In this document: piece after piece, positions 7,441 through 15,946 of the stretch
Numbering within the stretch: the first letter of the stretch is position 1
How the letters are laid out: each line of letters begins with the position of its first letter
Assembly (NCBI RefSeq): GCF_022828475.1
Contig: NZ_CP059557.1
Coordinates: 1,922,001-1,986,000 of the forward strand
Reading direction: 5' to 3'
DNA length: 64,000 nt
Origin: Saccharopolyspora gloriosae
Lineage (GTDB): Bacteria; Actinomycetota; Actinomycetes; Mycobacteriales; Pseudonocardiaceae
Made by a program: the position numbers and the translations under genes
Notes under the pieces: generated by a model
What the model was told of the DNA's origin: nothing
Database searches by the model: none
The model's input: only the letters and a program-made list of their open reading frames with translations

Positions 7441-8250
7441 ATGAGCGTGCGCGAGCGCGTCGAGAACGTCGTCGAAGCGCCCCGGTTCCACGCTTTCATC
7501 ATCGGCCTGATCGTGGTCAACGCGATCACGCTCGGCCTGGAGACGGTGCCCCACCTGCTGGCGCGGTACGGCGCCCTGCTGCACACCATCGACCGCACCG
7601 CGATGACGATCTTCGTCGGCGAGCTGCTCGCCCGGCTCTACGTGCACCGCCTCCGGTTCTTCCGGGACCCGTGGAACTGCTTCGACCTGCTGGTCGTCGG
7701 GGTGGCGCTGGCGCCTGCCAGCGGGCCGTTCGGCGTGCTGCGAGCGCTGCGCGTGCTGCGGGTGCTGCGGTTGATCTCGGTGGTGCCGACGATGCGCCGG
7801 GTGGTCACCGCGCTGCTGGCTGCGTTGCCGGGGATGGCCTCGATCGGCGCGCTGCTCGCGCTGATCCTCTACGTGTCCGCGGTGCTCGCCACCACGCTGT
7901 ACCGCGACGTCGCACCGGAGTACTTCGGCCACCTCGGCGATTCGCTGTTCACCCTGTTCCAGGTGATGACCGGCGAGGCCTGGTCCGACGTGGCCCGCGA
8001 GGTCATGGCCGAGCGACCGATTTCGTGGATCTTCTTCGTCGTCTACATCGCCGTCACCACGTTCACCGTGCTCAACCTGTTCATCGCCGTCGCGGTCAGC
8101 GCGATGGAGACCCAGGTCGGGCAGGAGGACAGGCAGCGCGTCGAGGACGAGCACGCCACCATGGCGGCGCTGCTGGCGGAAGTGCAGCAGCTGCGCACCG
8201 ACATGCGCGAGCTGCGCGAGGATTCCGCCCAGCCTGCCGGAAAGAGCTGA
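7441..8250 (+). CDS. Single-domain voltage-gated cation channel (BacNav-like ion transporter)
   Basis: This 269-residue membrane protein carries one six-helix voltage-gated repeat and would work as a tetramer. S1 starts near residue 16. The S4 sensor lies at about 98-121, with arginines spaced by three (VLRALRVLRVLRLIS, then MRR). The pore helix and filter are TLFQVMTGEAWSDV (171-184), where NaChBac has TLESW. S6 is FTVLNLFIAVAVSA. A charged heptad-like C-terminus (about 222-262) fits the coiled coil that holds BacNav tetramers together. The glycine in place of leucine before the filter glutamate makes ion selectivity uncertain. GGGAG precedes the ATG. Confidence 0.87.
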   Translation: MSVRERVENVVEAPRFHAFIIGLIVVNAITLGLETVPHLLARYGALLHTIDRTAMTIFVGELLARLYVHRLRFFRDPWNCFDLLVVGVALAPASGPFGVLRALRVLRVLRLISVVPTMRRVVTALLAALPGMASIGALLALILYVSAVLATTLYRDVAPEYFGHLGDSLFTLFQVMTGEAWSDVAREVMAERPISWIFFVVYIAVTTFTVLNLFIAVAVSAMETQVGQEDRQRVEDEHATMAALLAEVQQLRTDMRELREDSAQPAGKS

Positions 8251-8285
8251 GTTCGTCGCCGTTGCGGAAATGCCTGCGCAGTGGG

Positions 8286-8445
8286 TACCTCGCCGCCCCT
8301 TCGCCGGTGTGGGCGCGATTTCTCAGGTATGTCCGATGTGCCACGAAATCGCTGTCCTCGCGAGGAAGCCGCTGTGAACCCGCCGGTGGTCGTCTTGCTC
8401 CAGCCGGTCACTGCTGCGCGGTTTCGCCGCTGAGACGACAGCGAC
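8286..8445 (+). repeat. Dispersed palindromic repeat, degenerate copy
   Basis: This copy keeps the right half of the element: CGATTTCTC...ACGAAATCG inner arms, GCGAGGAAGCCGCTGTG (8360-8376), the tail GAACCCGCCGGTGGTCG, and the short module GGTCACTGCTGCGCGG with TTTCGCCGCTGA. The left outer arm is eroded. It fills the gap after the channel gene, which has no other gene. Confidence 0.75.
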
Positions 8446-8480
8446 CGAAGTCCGCAAAGACCAGTTCGTCCCTGACGTGA

Positions 8481-8516
8481 GCCCGCCGCCCGTTCCGCGC
8501 GGAACGGGCGGCGGGC
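8481..8516. terminator. Perfect 36-bp palindrome downstream of htpG
   Basis: The two 18-base halves (8481-8498 and 8499-8516, rich in GCCCGCCGCCCGTTCC) are exact reverse complements with no spacer. The palindrome begins seven bases past the htpG stop. It most likely ends htpG transcription on the minus strand and can act in both directions. Confidence 0.8.
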
Positions 8517-8522
8517 GGGTCC

Positions 8523-10418
8523 TCAGAGCGTCTTCGCGAGCCGGTTCGCCAGCAGCGAGGTGAACTGCGCCGGGTCGCGCAGTTCACCGCCTTCGGCCAG
8601 CAGCGCCATGCCGTAGACCAGCTGCGCGGTCTCGGTCAGGGCTTCGCCTTCGCCGTTCTCGTCGAAGGAACTGCGCAGGCCGCTCACCAGCGGGTGCGTC
8701 GGGTTGATCTCCAGGATCCGCTTGACCCGCGGCACCTGCTGACCCATCGCCCGGTACATCTTCTCCAGCGTCGGCGTCATGTCGTTGTTGTCGCCGACGA
8801 TGCAGGCGGGCGAGCTGCTCAGCCGCGAGGACAGCCGCACTTCCTTCACGTCGTCGGACAGCGCGGTGCTCATCCAGGTCAGAACTCCGGCGAAGTCCTC
8901 CTTCTGCTGGGCGTCCTGCTCCTTGTCCTCGTCGAGGTCGACCTCGCCCTTGGTGATGGACTGGAACTTCTTGCCCTCGAACTCCGGCACCGACTCGACC
9001 CACATCTCGTCGATCGGGTCGCTCAGCAGCAGGACTTCCAGGCCCTTGTCCCGGAACGCCTCGATGTGCGGCGAGTTCTCGATCTTGCTACGGGAGTTGC
9101 CGGTGATGTAGTAGATCGCGTCCTGGTCCTCCGGCATGCGCTCGATGTACTGGCGCAGCGTGGTCTTCTCGGACTCGTCGCGCGTCGACTCGAACGAGGA
9201 GATGTCCAGGATGAGCTCGCTGTTGTCGGGGTCCCCGACGATGCCTTCCTTGACGGCCTGCCCGAAGTTCTCCCAGAACGTCGCGTAGCGCTCGGCGTCG
9301 TTGGACTGCAGCTCCTGCACCGTGGTGAGGACCTTCTTCACGAGGCGGCGGCGCACCATCTGGATGCGGCGGTCCTGCTGCAGGATCTCGCGGGACACGT
9401 TCAGCGACAGGTCCTGGGCGTCCACGACGCCCTTGATGAACCGGAGGTACTCCGGCATCAGCTCTTCGCAGTCGTCCATGATGAACACGCGCTTGACGTA
9501 GAGCTGAGCGCCGCGCTTCTGGTCCCGGGAGAACAGGTCGAACGGCGCGTTCGCCGGGATGAACAGCAGCGCCTGGTACTCGAAGGTGCCCTCGGCCCGC
9601 AGGTGGATGGTCTCCAGCGGGTCGGCCCAGTCGTGGGCGACGTGCTTGTAGAACTCGTTGTACTCGGACTGCTCGACTTCGCCCTTGGGGCGTGCCCACA
9701 GCGCCTTCATCGAGTTGATCGTGTCGAGTTCGCGGGTGGACTCGCCGTCCTCGCCGGGCTTGTCCACCTCCATCCGGATCGGCCACGCGATGAAGTCGGA
9801 GTGCTTCTTGACGATCTGCGTGAGGGTCCGGGTGTCGGCGTAGTCGAGCAGCCGGTCCTCCTGGTCCTCCGCCTTGAGGTGCAGCGTGACCGCGGTGCCC
9901 TGCGGGGACTCGTCGACCGTTTCGATCGTGTAGGTGCCCTCGCCGCTGGATTCCCAGCGGGTCGCGGACTCCTCGCCGGCCTTGCGGGTCAGCAGCGTGA
10001 CCTTGTCGGCGACCATGAAGCTGGAGTAGAAGCCGAGCCCGAACTGCCCGATCAGCTCCTGCGCGGCGGCACCGTCGGAGGTGTCCTTGAGCTCTTGGAG
10101 CAGTTCCGCGGTGCCCGACTTGGCGATGGTGCCGATGAGGTCGCGAACCTCGTCCTTGGACATGCCGATGCCGTTGTCCCGGATCGTCAGCGTCCGCTGC
10201 TCCTGATCGGGTTCGATCAGGATGTGCAGGTCGTCGGTGTCGACCTGCAGGTCTTTGTCCTGGTAGGAAGCCAGCCGCAACTTGTCGAGCGCGTCCGAGG
10301 CGTTGGAGATGAGCTCCCGCAGGAACGTGTCCTTGTTCGAGTAGATGGCGTGCACCATCAGCTGGAGCAGTTTCTGCGCCTCGGCCTGGAATTCGGCCGT
10401 TTCCACCTGCGTGCTCAT
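8523..10418 (-). CDS. htpG: Chaperone protein HtpG (Hsp90)
   Basis: This 631-residue cytoplasmic ATP-driven chaperone has the N-terminal GHKL ATPase signature YSNKDTFLRELISNASDALDK (split here, residues about 23-43), DNGIGMSKDEV and the lid segment GQFGLGFYSSFMV. The middle domain contains RVFIMDDCEELMPEYLRFIK and NVSREILQQDRRIQMVRRRL. The C-terminal dimerisation domain ends RLAKTL. The start at 10418 has GGAAGGA upstream. A longer frame upstream is not family-like. The gene stands alone, with a palindromic terminator after it and a dispersed repeat upstream. Confidence 0.97.
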   Translation of the reverse strand: MSTQVETAEFQAEAQKLLQLMVHAIYSNKDTFLRELISNASDALDKLRLASYQDKDLQVDTDDLHILIEPDQEQRTLTIRDNGIGMSKDEVRDLIGTIAKSGTAELLQELKDTSDGAAAQELIGQFGLGFYSSFMVADKVTLLTRKAGEESATRWESSGEGTYTIETVDESPQGTAVTLHLKAEDQEDRLLDYADTRTLTQIVKKHSDFIAWPIRMEVDKPGEDGESTRELDTINSMKALWARPKGEVEQSEYNEFYKHVAHDWADPLETIHLRAEGTFEYQALLFIPANAPFDLFSRDQKRGAQLYVKRVFIMDDCEELMPEYLRFIKGVVDAQDLSLNVSREILQQDRRIQMVRRRLVKKVLTTVQELQSNDAERYATFWENFGQAVKEGIVGDPDNSELILDISSFESTRDESEKTTLRQYIERMPEDQDAIYYITGNSRSKIENSPHIEAFRDKGLEVLLLSDPIDEMWVESVPEFEGKKFQSITKGEVDLDEDKEQDAQQKEDFAGVLTWMSTALSDDVKEVRLSSRLSSSPACIVGDNNDMTPTLEKMYRAMGQQVPRVKRILEINPTHPLVSGLRSSFDENGEGEALTETAQLVYGMALLAEGGELRDPAQFTSLLANRLAKTL

Positions 10419-10560
10419 TGAGTTCCTTCCTGGCCGCACATCACATCCGGCCGTCGAAAACCGGGGTGTCGTTCGTCCGGCCGGATCGGCCGGGGTCACT
10501 GGGCGTGAGGTTACTTGGTCGCTGAAGGGTCCCTCCAGCATGACCTGCGGAGGTACCCGG

Positions 10561-10704
10561 GTAGCGGAACCTCAGCGGCTTCCTCGCTGCGGGATCGATT
10601 TCTCATGTAGCCCGCTGCACAGCGAAATCGCTGTCCTCACGAGGAAACCGCTGAGAACCCGCCGGTGGTGGGCTTGCTCGAGTCACTGCTGACAAGACAT
10701 GGAA
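10561..10704 (+). repeat. Dispersed palindromic repeat, copy at 10.6 kb
   Basis: Outer arms CTCAGCGGCTTCCTCGC (10571-10587) and ACGAGGAAACCGCTGAG (10639-10655) pair with two mismatches. Inner arms CGATTTC and GAAATCG lie between them. The flanks GCGGAAC and GAACCCGCCGG and the tail GTCACTGCTGACAAGACA follow the family pattern. It lies between htpG and the TetR gene at 10791. Confidence 0.88.
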
Positions 10705-10790
10705 CAAAGGCGTGTTGCAACGTCGTGCATGCGTTCGGCCCATGTCGGAGGGGTTCTCGCCGAGTCGGCGCGGTCCGGCATGCTGTGCGC

Positions 10791-11420
10791 GTGTCCGATT
10801 CGAGTGATCCGCCGAAGCGTGCGCTGCGGTCCGACGCGCAGCGCAACCACCTGCGCATCCTGGCCGCCGCGCGGGCGGAGCTCGCCGAGCACGGCCCGGC
10901 GATCCGGCTGGAGGACGTCGCGCGTCGCGCCGAGGTGGGATTGGCCACGCTGTACCGCAGGTTCGCGGGCAGGCAGGAGCTCGTGCACGCGGTGTTCGAC
11001 CAGTACTTCACCGAGGAGATCGAGCCGCTGTTGCACGAGGCCGCCGCCGACCCCGACGCCTGGCGAGGGCTGAGCCGGGGACTGGCCGACAGCTTGGCGA
11101 CGGTGGTGGAGAACAAGGCGCTGCTGCACGCCGTGCGGGAATCGGGCGTGGCCATGGCGGAGGTGGTGCCGCGTTTCCTCGGGCCGATGGGCGAGGTGCT
11201 GCGCCGCGCGCAGCGCGACGGGCGGGCGCGTGCGGATCTGGTCGAGCGCGATCTCACGGCGTTCGTGGTGATGGTGCTGGCGGCGGCGGGCAGTGGCGTG
11301 GCGGAGAGGTCCACCGGTGCGCCGGAGGGCTGGCGGCGGTATCTCGCGCTGCTGCTCGACGGCAGCCGTGCGGCCGTGGCGGGGGAATTGCCGTGTCCGG
11401 GCGCGGAAACCGGCTGCTGA
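10791..11420 (+). CDS. TetR family transcriptional regulator
   Basis: The protein has 209 residues if translation starts at GTG 10791 (MSDSSDPPKRALRSDAQRNH). The helix-turn-helix is in RLEDVARRAEVGLATLYRRF (residues about 35-60). The C-terminus fits the actinobacterial SbtR-like TetR_C subgroup (RRYLALLLDGSRA near the end). The start is chosen because upstream codons are derived from the dispersed repeat. No strong ribosome site is seen, so GTG 10785 is also possible. It precedes the tandem P450 genes, which may be its targets, but no palindrome was found to support that. Confidence 0.82.
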   Translation: MSDSSDPPKRALRSDAQRNHLRILAAARAELAEHGPAIRLEDVARRAEVGLATLYRRFAGRQELVHAVFDQYFTEEIEPLLHEAAADPDAWRGLSRGLADSLATVVENKALLHAVRESGVAMAEVVPRFLGPMGEVLRRAQRDGRARADLVERDLTAFVVMVLAAAGSGVAERSTGAPEGWRRYLALLLDGSRAAVAGELPCPGAETGC

Positions 11421-11563
11421 GTCGGCGCGAACGTGGGGGAGCGCTGGTGCGGCTGGGGCGGTCGGCGCCCGGATGCTCAGGAAATTCACAGACGGATTAA
11501 GTGAGAGTCGTTTCTCGTTTAGGTAGCGTCGGGCGGGTTCCCTTCCCGAACTCAGGAGTGCCC

Positions 11564-12769
11564 ATGTCCTCAGCGACCGACGCACCCACCACGCCGGACC
11601 TCCCGTTGCACATGCGGCGCAACGGTTTTGATCCCGTTCCCGATCTCGCCGAGGTGCGGGAGGGCAGTGGTCTCGCCCAGGTCAGGACTCCGTTCGGCGC
11701 GGAGGCCTGGCTGGTCACCCGGCACGCCGACGTCCGCGCGCTGCTCGGAGACGCGGCGAGCTTCAGCAACAGCTGGCAGCGCCCCAACTTCGGCCTCTCC
11801 GAGCAGGAGGCTGCCGAGCTGCGGCGCGGCAATCTGCTCACCTACGACCCGCCGGAGCACAGCAGGCTGCGGCGGATGCTCACGCCCGAGTTCACGGTGC
11901 GGCGGATGCGGAGGTTGCAGCCTCGGATCGAGGAGATCGTCGAGGACCACCTCGACGCGATGGAGCGGGCCGGTGCGCCGCGCGACCTGGTCGCGGACTT
12001 CGCGCTCCCGGTGCCGTCGCTGGTGATCTGCGAGCTGCTGGGCGTGCCTTACGAAGACCGGGCCGAGTTCCAGGAGCGCACCGGCAAGGCGCTCGACACC
12101 TCGCTGCCCGACGACGAGCGGGTGCGGCTCAACATCGAGCAGCGGGCGTACATGCGCGGGCTCGTGGAGCGGGCGCAGGCCGATCCGGGCGAGGACATGC
12201 TGGGCATGTTGGTGCGCGAACACGGCGACGACCTGGAAACGGCCGACCTCACGGGCATCGCGAGCCTGCTGCTGGTCGCCGGGCACGAGACCACCTCGAA
12301 CATGCTGGGCCTCGGCACGCTCGCGCTGCTGCGCCACCCCGATCAGCTGGCGCTGGTGCGCGACGAGCCGGAACGCGTCGCCCCGGCGGTGGAGGAGTTG
12401 ATGCGCTGGCTGAGCATCGTGCACTCCGGTGCGCCACGGGTGACGACCACCGACGTGGAGATCGCCGGCCAGGTCGTGCCCGCGAACTCGATCGTCATGT
12501 TCGCGCTGCCCGCGGCCAACCGCGACCACGAGCTGGTGGACGACCCGGACACCCTCGACGTCACCCGCAAGCAGATCAACCACCTGGGCTTCGGCCACGG
12601 CATCCACCACTGCCTCGGCGCACCGCTGGCCAGGATGGAGATGTGCACGGCGTTCCCCGCGCTGCTGCGCCGCTTCCCGAACCTGCGCACCGCGACTCCC
12701 GCCGACGAGATCGAGTTCCGCTCGTACCACTTCGTCTACGGCCTCAAGAAGCTCGACGTCGCCTGGTAG
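11564..12769 (+). CDS. Cytochrome P450, tandem copy 1
   Basis: This 401-residue soluble bacterial P450 monooxygenase has the I-helix oxygen-binding motif AGHETTSNM, the ExxR motif within EELMRWLS, and the heme-thiolate loop FGHGIHHCLGAPLARME. The substrate cannot be read. The protein starts MSSATDAPTTPDLPLHMRRN, with AGGAG five bases upstream. It is a close tandem duplicate of the gene at 12942; the two share long identical stretches such as MLTPEFTVRRMRRLQPRIEE. No ferredoxin or reductase gene is adjacent, so redox partners must come from elsewhere. Confidence 0.95.
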   Translation: MSSATDAPTTPDLPLHMRRNGFDPVPDLAEVREGSGLAQVRTPFGAEAWLVTRHADVRALLGDAASFSNSWQRPNFGLSEQEAAELRRGNLLTYDPPEHSRLRRMLTPEFTVRRMRRLQPRIEEIVEDHLDAMERAGAPRDLVADFALPVPSLVICELLGVPYEDRAEFQERTGKALDTSLPDDERVRLNIEQRAYMRGLVERAQADPGEDMLGMLVREHGDDLETADLTGIASLLLVAGHETTSNMLGLGTLALLRHPDQLALVRDEPERVAPAVEELMRWLSIVHSGAPRVTTTDVEIAGQVVPANSIVMFALPAANRDHELVDDPDTLDVTRKQINHLGFGHGIHHCLGAPLARMEMCTAFPALLRRFPNLRTATPADEIEFRSYHFVYGLKKLDVAW

Positions 12770-12783
12770 TCGGTCGGCCGATG

Positions 12784-12818
12784 GACCCGTTCGCCTTTCG
12801 TGGGCGGGCGAACGGGTC
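12784..12818. terminator. Terminator between tandem P450 genes
   Basis: GACCCGTTCGC (12784-12794) and GCGAACGGGTC (12808-12818) form a perfect 11-bp stem with a 13-base loop, 14 bases after the first P450 stop. Confidence 0.8.
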
Positions 12819-12941
12819 ATTCGACTCCTGCTTTCGGGCAAAACCACCTGTCGATCAATCACGCGCGGTGTTATTGCGACGACGGAGAGTGTTCATCGCT
12901 GTAAGGTCGAACGGGTTCCCCTCGACAGACCAGGAGAGTCC

Positions 12942-14162
12942 ATGTCCTCAGCGACGGACAGCGCAGCCGCCGACGCATCTCCCAGCCCGCAACTGCCGCT
13001 GCACATGCGGCGCAACGGGTTCGACCCCGTTCCCGACGTCGCTCAGGTGCGTGCGAGCAGCGGCATCCTGCGTTTCACGACCCCGTTCGGCGCGGACGCC
13101 TGGCTGGTGACCCGGCACGCCGACGTGCGGGCGATGCTGGGCGACGCGGCGAGCTTCAGCAACGCCGAACATCGCCCGGACTTCGGCCTTCCCCCGGAGG
13201 AGGCCGCCGAGCTCAACCGCGGCAACCTGCTGAGCTACGACCCGCCGGAGCACACCCGGTTGCGGCGGATGCTCACGCCCGAGTTCACGGTGCGGCGGAT
13301 GCGGAGGTTGCAGCCCCGGATCGAGGAGATCGTCGAGGACCACCTCGATGCGATGGAGCGGGCCGGTGCGCCGCGCGACCTCCTCGCGGACTTCGCGTTT
13401 CCCGTGCCGTCGCTGGTGATCTGCGAGTTGCTGGGCGTGCCTTACGAAGACCGGGCCGAGTTCCAGGAGCGCACCGGCAAGGCGCTCGACACCTCGCTGC
13501 CCGGCCCGGAGCGGGCGCAGAACAACATCGATCAGCGGGCGTACATGCGCGAGCTGGTGGAGCGGGCGCAGGCCGATCCGGGCGAGGACATGCTGGGCAT
13601 GCTGGTGCGCGAGCACGGCGATGCTTTGGAGGCGCCCGACCTCACGGGCATCGCGAGCCTGCTGCTGGTCGCCGGGCACGAGACGACGGCGAGCATGCTC
13701 GGCCTCGGCACGCTCGCGCTGCTGCGCCACCCCGACCAGCTGGCGCTGGTGCGCGATGACCCGGAACGCGTCGCCCCGGCGGTGGAGGAGTTGATGCGCT
13801 GGCTGAGCATCGTGCACTCCGGTGCGCCGCGAGTGACCACGACCGATGTGGAGATCGCGGGTCAGCTCGTGCCCGCGGGTTCGACCGTGGTGTTCGCGCT
13901 GCCTTCGGCCAACCGGGACGACGACCTGGTGGATGATCCGGACACCTTCGACATCACCCGCAAGCAGATCAACCACTTGGGCTTCGGCCACGGCGTGCAC
14001 CACTGCGTCGGTGCTCCGCTGGCGCGAATGGAGATGTGCACGGCGTTCCCCGCGTTGCTGCGCCGCTTCCCGAACCTGCGCACCGTCACGCCGGACGACG
14101 AGATCGAGTTCCGCTCGTACCACTTCGTCTACAACCTCAAGAAGCTCGACGTCGCCTGGTGA
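12942..14162 (+). CDS. Cytochrome P450, tandem copy 2
   Basis: This 406-residue P450 is highly similar to the gene at 11564 and about five residues longer near its N-terminus (MSSATDSAAADASPSPQLPL). Motifs are AGHETTASM, EELMRWLS and FGHGVHHCVGAPLARME. The upstream regions are also alike (GGTTCCC before a CAGGAG or CAGGAGAG ribosome site), so the duplication included the promoter-proximal DNA. Differences cluster in substrate-facing parts such as the region before the I helix (EHGDALEAPDL against EHGDDLETADL), but they are few. Confidence 0.95.
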   Translation: MSSATDSAAADASPSPQLPLHMRRNGFDPVPDVAQVRASSGILRFTTPFGADAWLVTRHADVRAMLGDAASFSNAEHRPDFGLPPEEAAELNRGNLLSYDPPEHTRLRRMLTPEFTVRRMRRLQPRIEEIVEDHLDAMERAGAPRDLLADFAFPVPSLVICELLGVPYEDRAEFQERTGKALDTSLPGPERAQNNIDQRAYMRELVERAQADPGEDMLGMLVREHGDALEAPDLTGIASLLLVAGHETTASMLGLGTLALLRHPDQLALVRDDPERVAPAVEELMRWLSIVHSGAPRVTTTDVEIAGQLVPAGSTVVFALPSANRDDDLVDDPDTFDITRKQINHLGFGHGVHHCVGAPLARMEMCTAFPALLRRFPNLRTVTPDDEIEFRSYHFVYNLKKLDVAW

Positions 14163-14179
14163 TCCCGAGCGCGGGGGGC

Positions 14180-14230
14180 GTCCGGCCGGTGCTCGCCCGG
14201 AGTCGGGGAAGAAGCGAGCACCGGCCGGAC
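14180..14230. terminator. Strong terminator after second P450
   Basis: GTCCGGCCGGTGCTCG (14180-14195) and CGAGCACCGGCCGGAC (14215-14230) form a perfect 16-bp stem with a 19-base loop. It lies between the plus-strand P450 and the minus-strand gene ending at 14289, and may serve both. Confidence 0.85.
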
Positions 14231-14288
14231 GTACGACCTGCCGCCGCTCGGGGGAGGAGGCGGGACGGCAGGCCGCGTTCTGGGGGAA

Positions 14289-14714
14289 TCAGGCCACTTG
14301 TGCGATCGAGGCGCGCGCGGCGTGCAGGCCGGTCCACATAGGACGTGTCCGTGAGTTCGCGCGGACTCCGAGTGCGTCGGGGTCGGTCTCCGGCCACTTG
14401 ATCGGCGGATCGGGACCCGGCGGCGCGGTCGCGCGGAACGAGCGGTGTTCGCTCATCACCACGAGCGCCTCCTCCAATACGGGGAACCGGACGGTGCCCG
14501 GTTCAGTGCTGGTGGCGGCCAAACAGGCTTGGCAGACCTCGCGGGCGTCCACCGGCGGCGGCTGATCGAAGACACGCGACATGCGACCGGACAACGGGTG
14601 CCCGCACGCCGACACGATCACCGTCCCTCGCGCGGTTCTGCTGCTGAGGTGCCACGTCGAACACCACTCCGACGTGATCCAGGCCGACCCGGGACCGCCC
14701 CCCGACGCGCTCAT
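14289..14714 (-). CDS. Hypothetical Cys/His protein of an HTH/DUF397 island
   Basis: This 141-residue protein is of a kind common beside HTH/DUF397 genes in Pseudonocardiales and streptomycetes. It has a Trp-rich start (SAWITSEWCSTWHLS), VIVSACGHPLSGR, and a CxxC in AREVCQACLAA. The spaced Cys and His residues could bind a metal, but this is not shown. The C-terminus is not recognisable. The start at 14714 overlaps the stop of the upstream small membrane gene (ATGA), so the two are translationally coupled. No function is assigned. Confidence 0.6.
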   Translation of the reverse strand: MSASGGGPGSAWITSEWCSTWHLSSRTARGTVIVSACGHPLSGRMSRVFDQPPPVDAREVCQACLAATSTEPGTVRFPVLEEALVVMSEHRSFRATAPPGPDPPIKWPETDPDALGVRANSRTRPMWTGLHAARASIAQVA

Positions 14715-14812
14715 GAGTCGTCCTCGCGAGCACCGGGCAGCCACCACAACAGGAACATCGGCCCGAAGACCAGCACCCACGCCACCAAGCCGAGGACCAC
14801 GCCGATGGTCAT
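14711..14812 (-). CDS. 33-residue single-pass membrane peptide
   Basis: The frame reads MTIGVVLGLVAWVLVFGPMF, then LLWWLPGAREDDS. It is one hydrophobic helix of about 25 residues with a short acidic tail. GGAGAG lies eight bases before the ATG, and the stop overlaps the next start by four bases. The good ribosome site, hydrophobic design and coupling argue that it is real, but there is no family recognition. Confidence 0.5.
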   Translation of the reverse strand: MTIGVVLGLVAWVLVFGPMFLLWWLPGAREDDS

Positions 14813-15079
14813 CCGCACCACTCTCCAGTCGTCTTTGCGCCACCTGCAACAGGTGCGCCAGATCTTCGATTCGTCTTACGAAGTGCACACGCGTAATGGG
14901 CGCTTGGAAGATGCCCGATTAGGGTTTTCGTGCTTTGTAATAACAAGTTTCGAGAACCGGTGAGGTATCCGCGTGGAGCCTCGTTGGTGCGGCAACGTTA
15001 GCGCCAGCTGCGCCAACATGGCGATGACTCCTTTGGGTGATGTCGCCCCAGTGGAGCTGCGACGATCTAGGCTTGGTGC

Positions 15080-15946
15080 ATGAGCCGCAACAGGACCGGA
15101 TCACCGCGTAACCGCGCGCTGGGCGCCGAGCTGCGTGAAATACGTGAGCGCGCCGGGGTGACGGTGCGAGAACTGGCGCACCGAATCGGCGGCCACCACT
15201 CGAAATACACGCGCAACGAACAGGCTGCTCGATCACCATCACCCGAAGAGGTGGCCTCGATCATGACCGCGCTCGGCACATCCGAAGCCGAGCGCGACCG
15301 GCTGATCGAGATGGCGCGCGAGCACGAAAGCGGCGGGAACTGGCTGAAATCCGGCTCGGCCGGCTCACTCGGCATCGCCCACGAGCTGACCGACCTGATG
15401 GAGTTCGAACGCACCGCGACGTCGATCACGGACATCTCGCCGATCCTGATCCCCGGACTTCTCCAGACCTCCGATTACGCCCGCGCTGTCATGGGCGGAA
15501 TGCCCTCGCACGAAGTCGACGCGCGCGTCGCGATGAGGGTCGGCCGTCGCGACATTCTGATGAGGAGGAACGGCTCACCTGCGTTCCACGCGTTCATCGA
15601 GGAGTCCGCGTTGTGGAAGAAGCTCGGTGGAGATGAGGTCATGGCCGACCAGCTGCGCCACGTGGCGACGATGTCCGAGCGGCCCAACGTGACGGTTCAG
15701 GTAGTTCCCGCGGACCTGACGACGTGGAACGCGGCGCTCGGCGGATCGTTCATCTACTTCGAGTTTCCGAAAGCCGGGCCGATCGTTCACCTGGAACATG
15801 TCAGTTCGTCCGCATTCCTCGCCGAGCCTGAGGACATCGCGGCTTTTCAGCAGGCCGTCGATAACGTCTCGCGGGCAGCAATGACCGTCGCTCAGTCCTC
15901 GAAGGTCATCGCCCGGCGAATCACCGAATTGGAAGGAGCATCATGA
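15080..15946 (+). CDS. Scr1-type helix-turn-helix regulator (XRE HTH plus DUF5753)
   Basis: This 288-residue protein has an N-terminal XRE helix-turn-helix (about residues 12-75: LREIRERAGVTVRELAHRIG, GGHHSKYTRNEQ) and a DUF5753-type C-terminal domain (ISPILIPGLLQTSDYARAVM, AFIEESALWKKLGG, VTVQVVPADLTTW, GSFIYFEFPKAGPIVHLEHV). The family occurs in large numbers in Streptomyces and Pseudonocardiales, usually just before a DUF397 gene, and has been described as antitoxin-like. That arrangement is present here, with an ATGA overlap. The DNA target is not known. Confidence 0.93.
   Translation: MSRNRTGSPRNRALGAELREIRERAGVTVRELAHRIGGHHSKYTRNEQAARSPSPEEVASIMTALGTSEAERDRLIEMAREHESGGNWLKSGSAGSLGIAHELTDLMEFERTATSITDISPILIPGLLQTSDYARAVMGGMPSHEVDARVAMRVGRRDILMRRNGSPAFHAFIEESALWKKLGGDEVMADQLRHVATMSERPNVTVQVVPADLTTWNAALGGSFIYFEFPKAGPIVHLEHVSSSAFLAEPEDIAAFQQAVDNVSRAAMTVAQSSKVIARRITELEGAS

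Noticed and set aside
10419-10541. Upstream extension of htpG by 41 codons
   Set aside because: The extension lacks similarity to Hsp90, and a good ribosome site (GGAAGGA) stands right before the ATG at 10418.
10665-10790. Earlier ATG for the TetR gene after the 10.6 kb repeat
   Set aside because: The added 42 residues are translated from the dispersed repeat and its flank and are not TetR-like.
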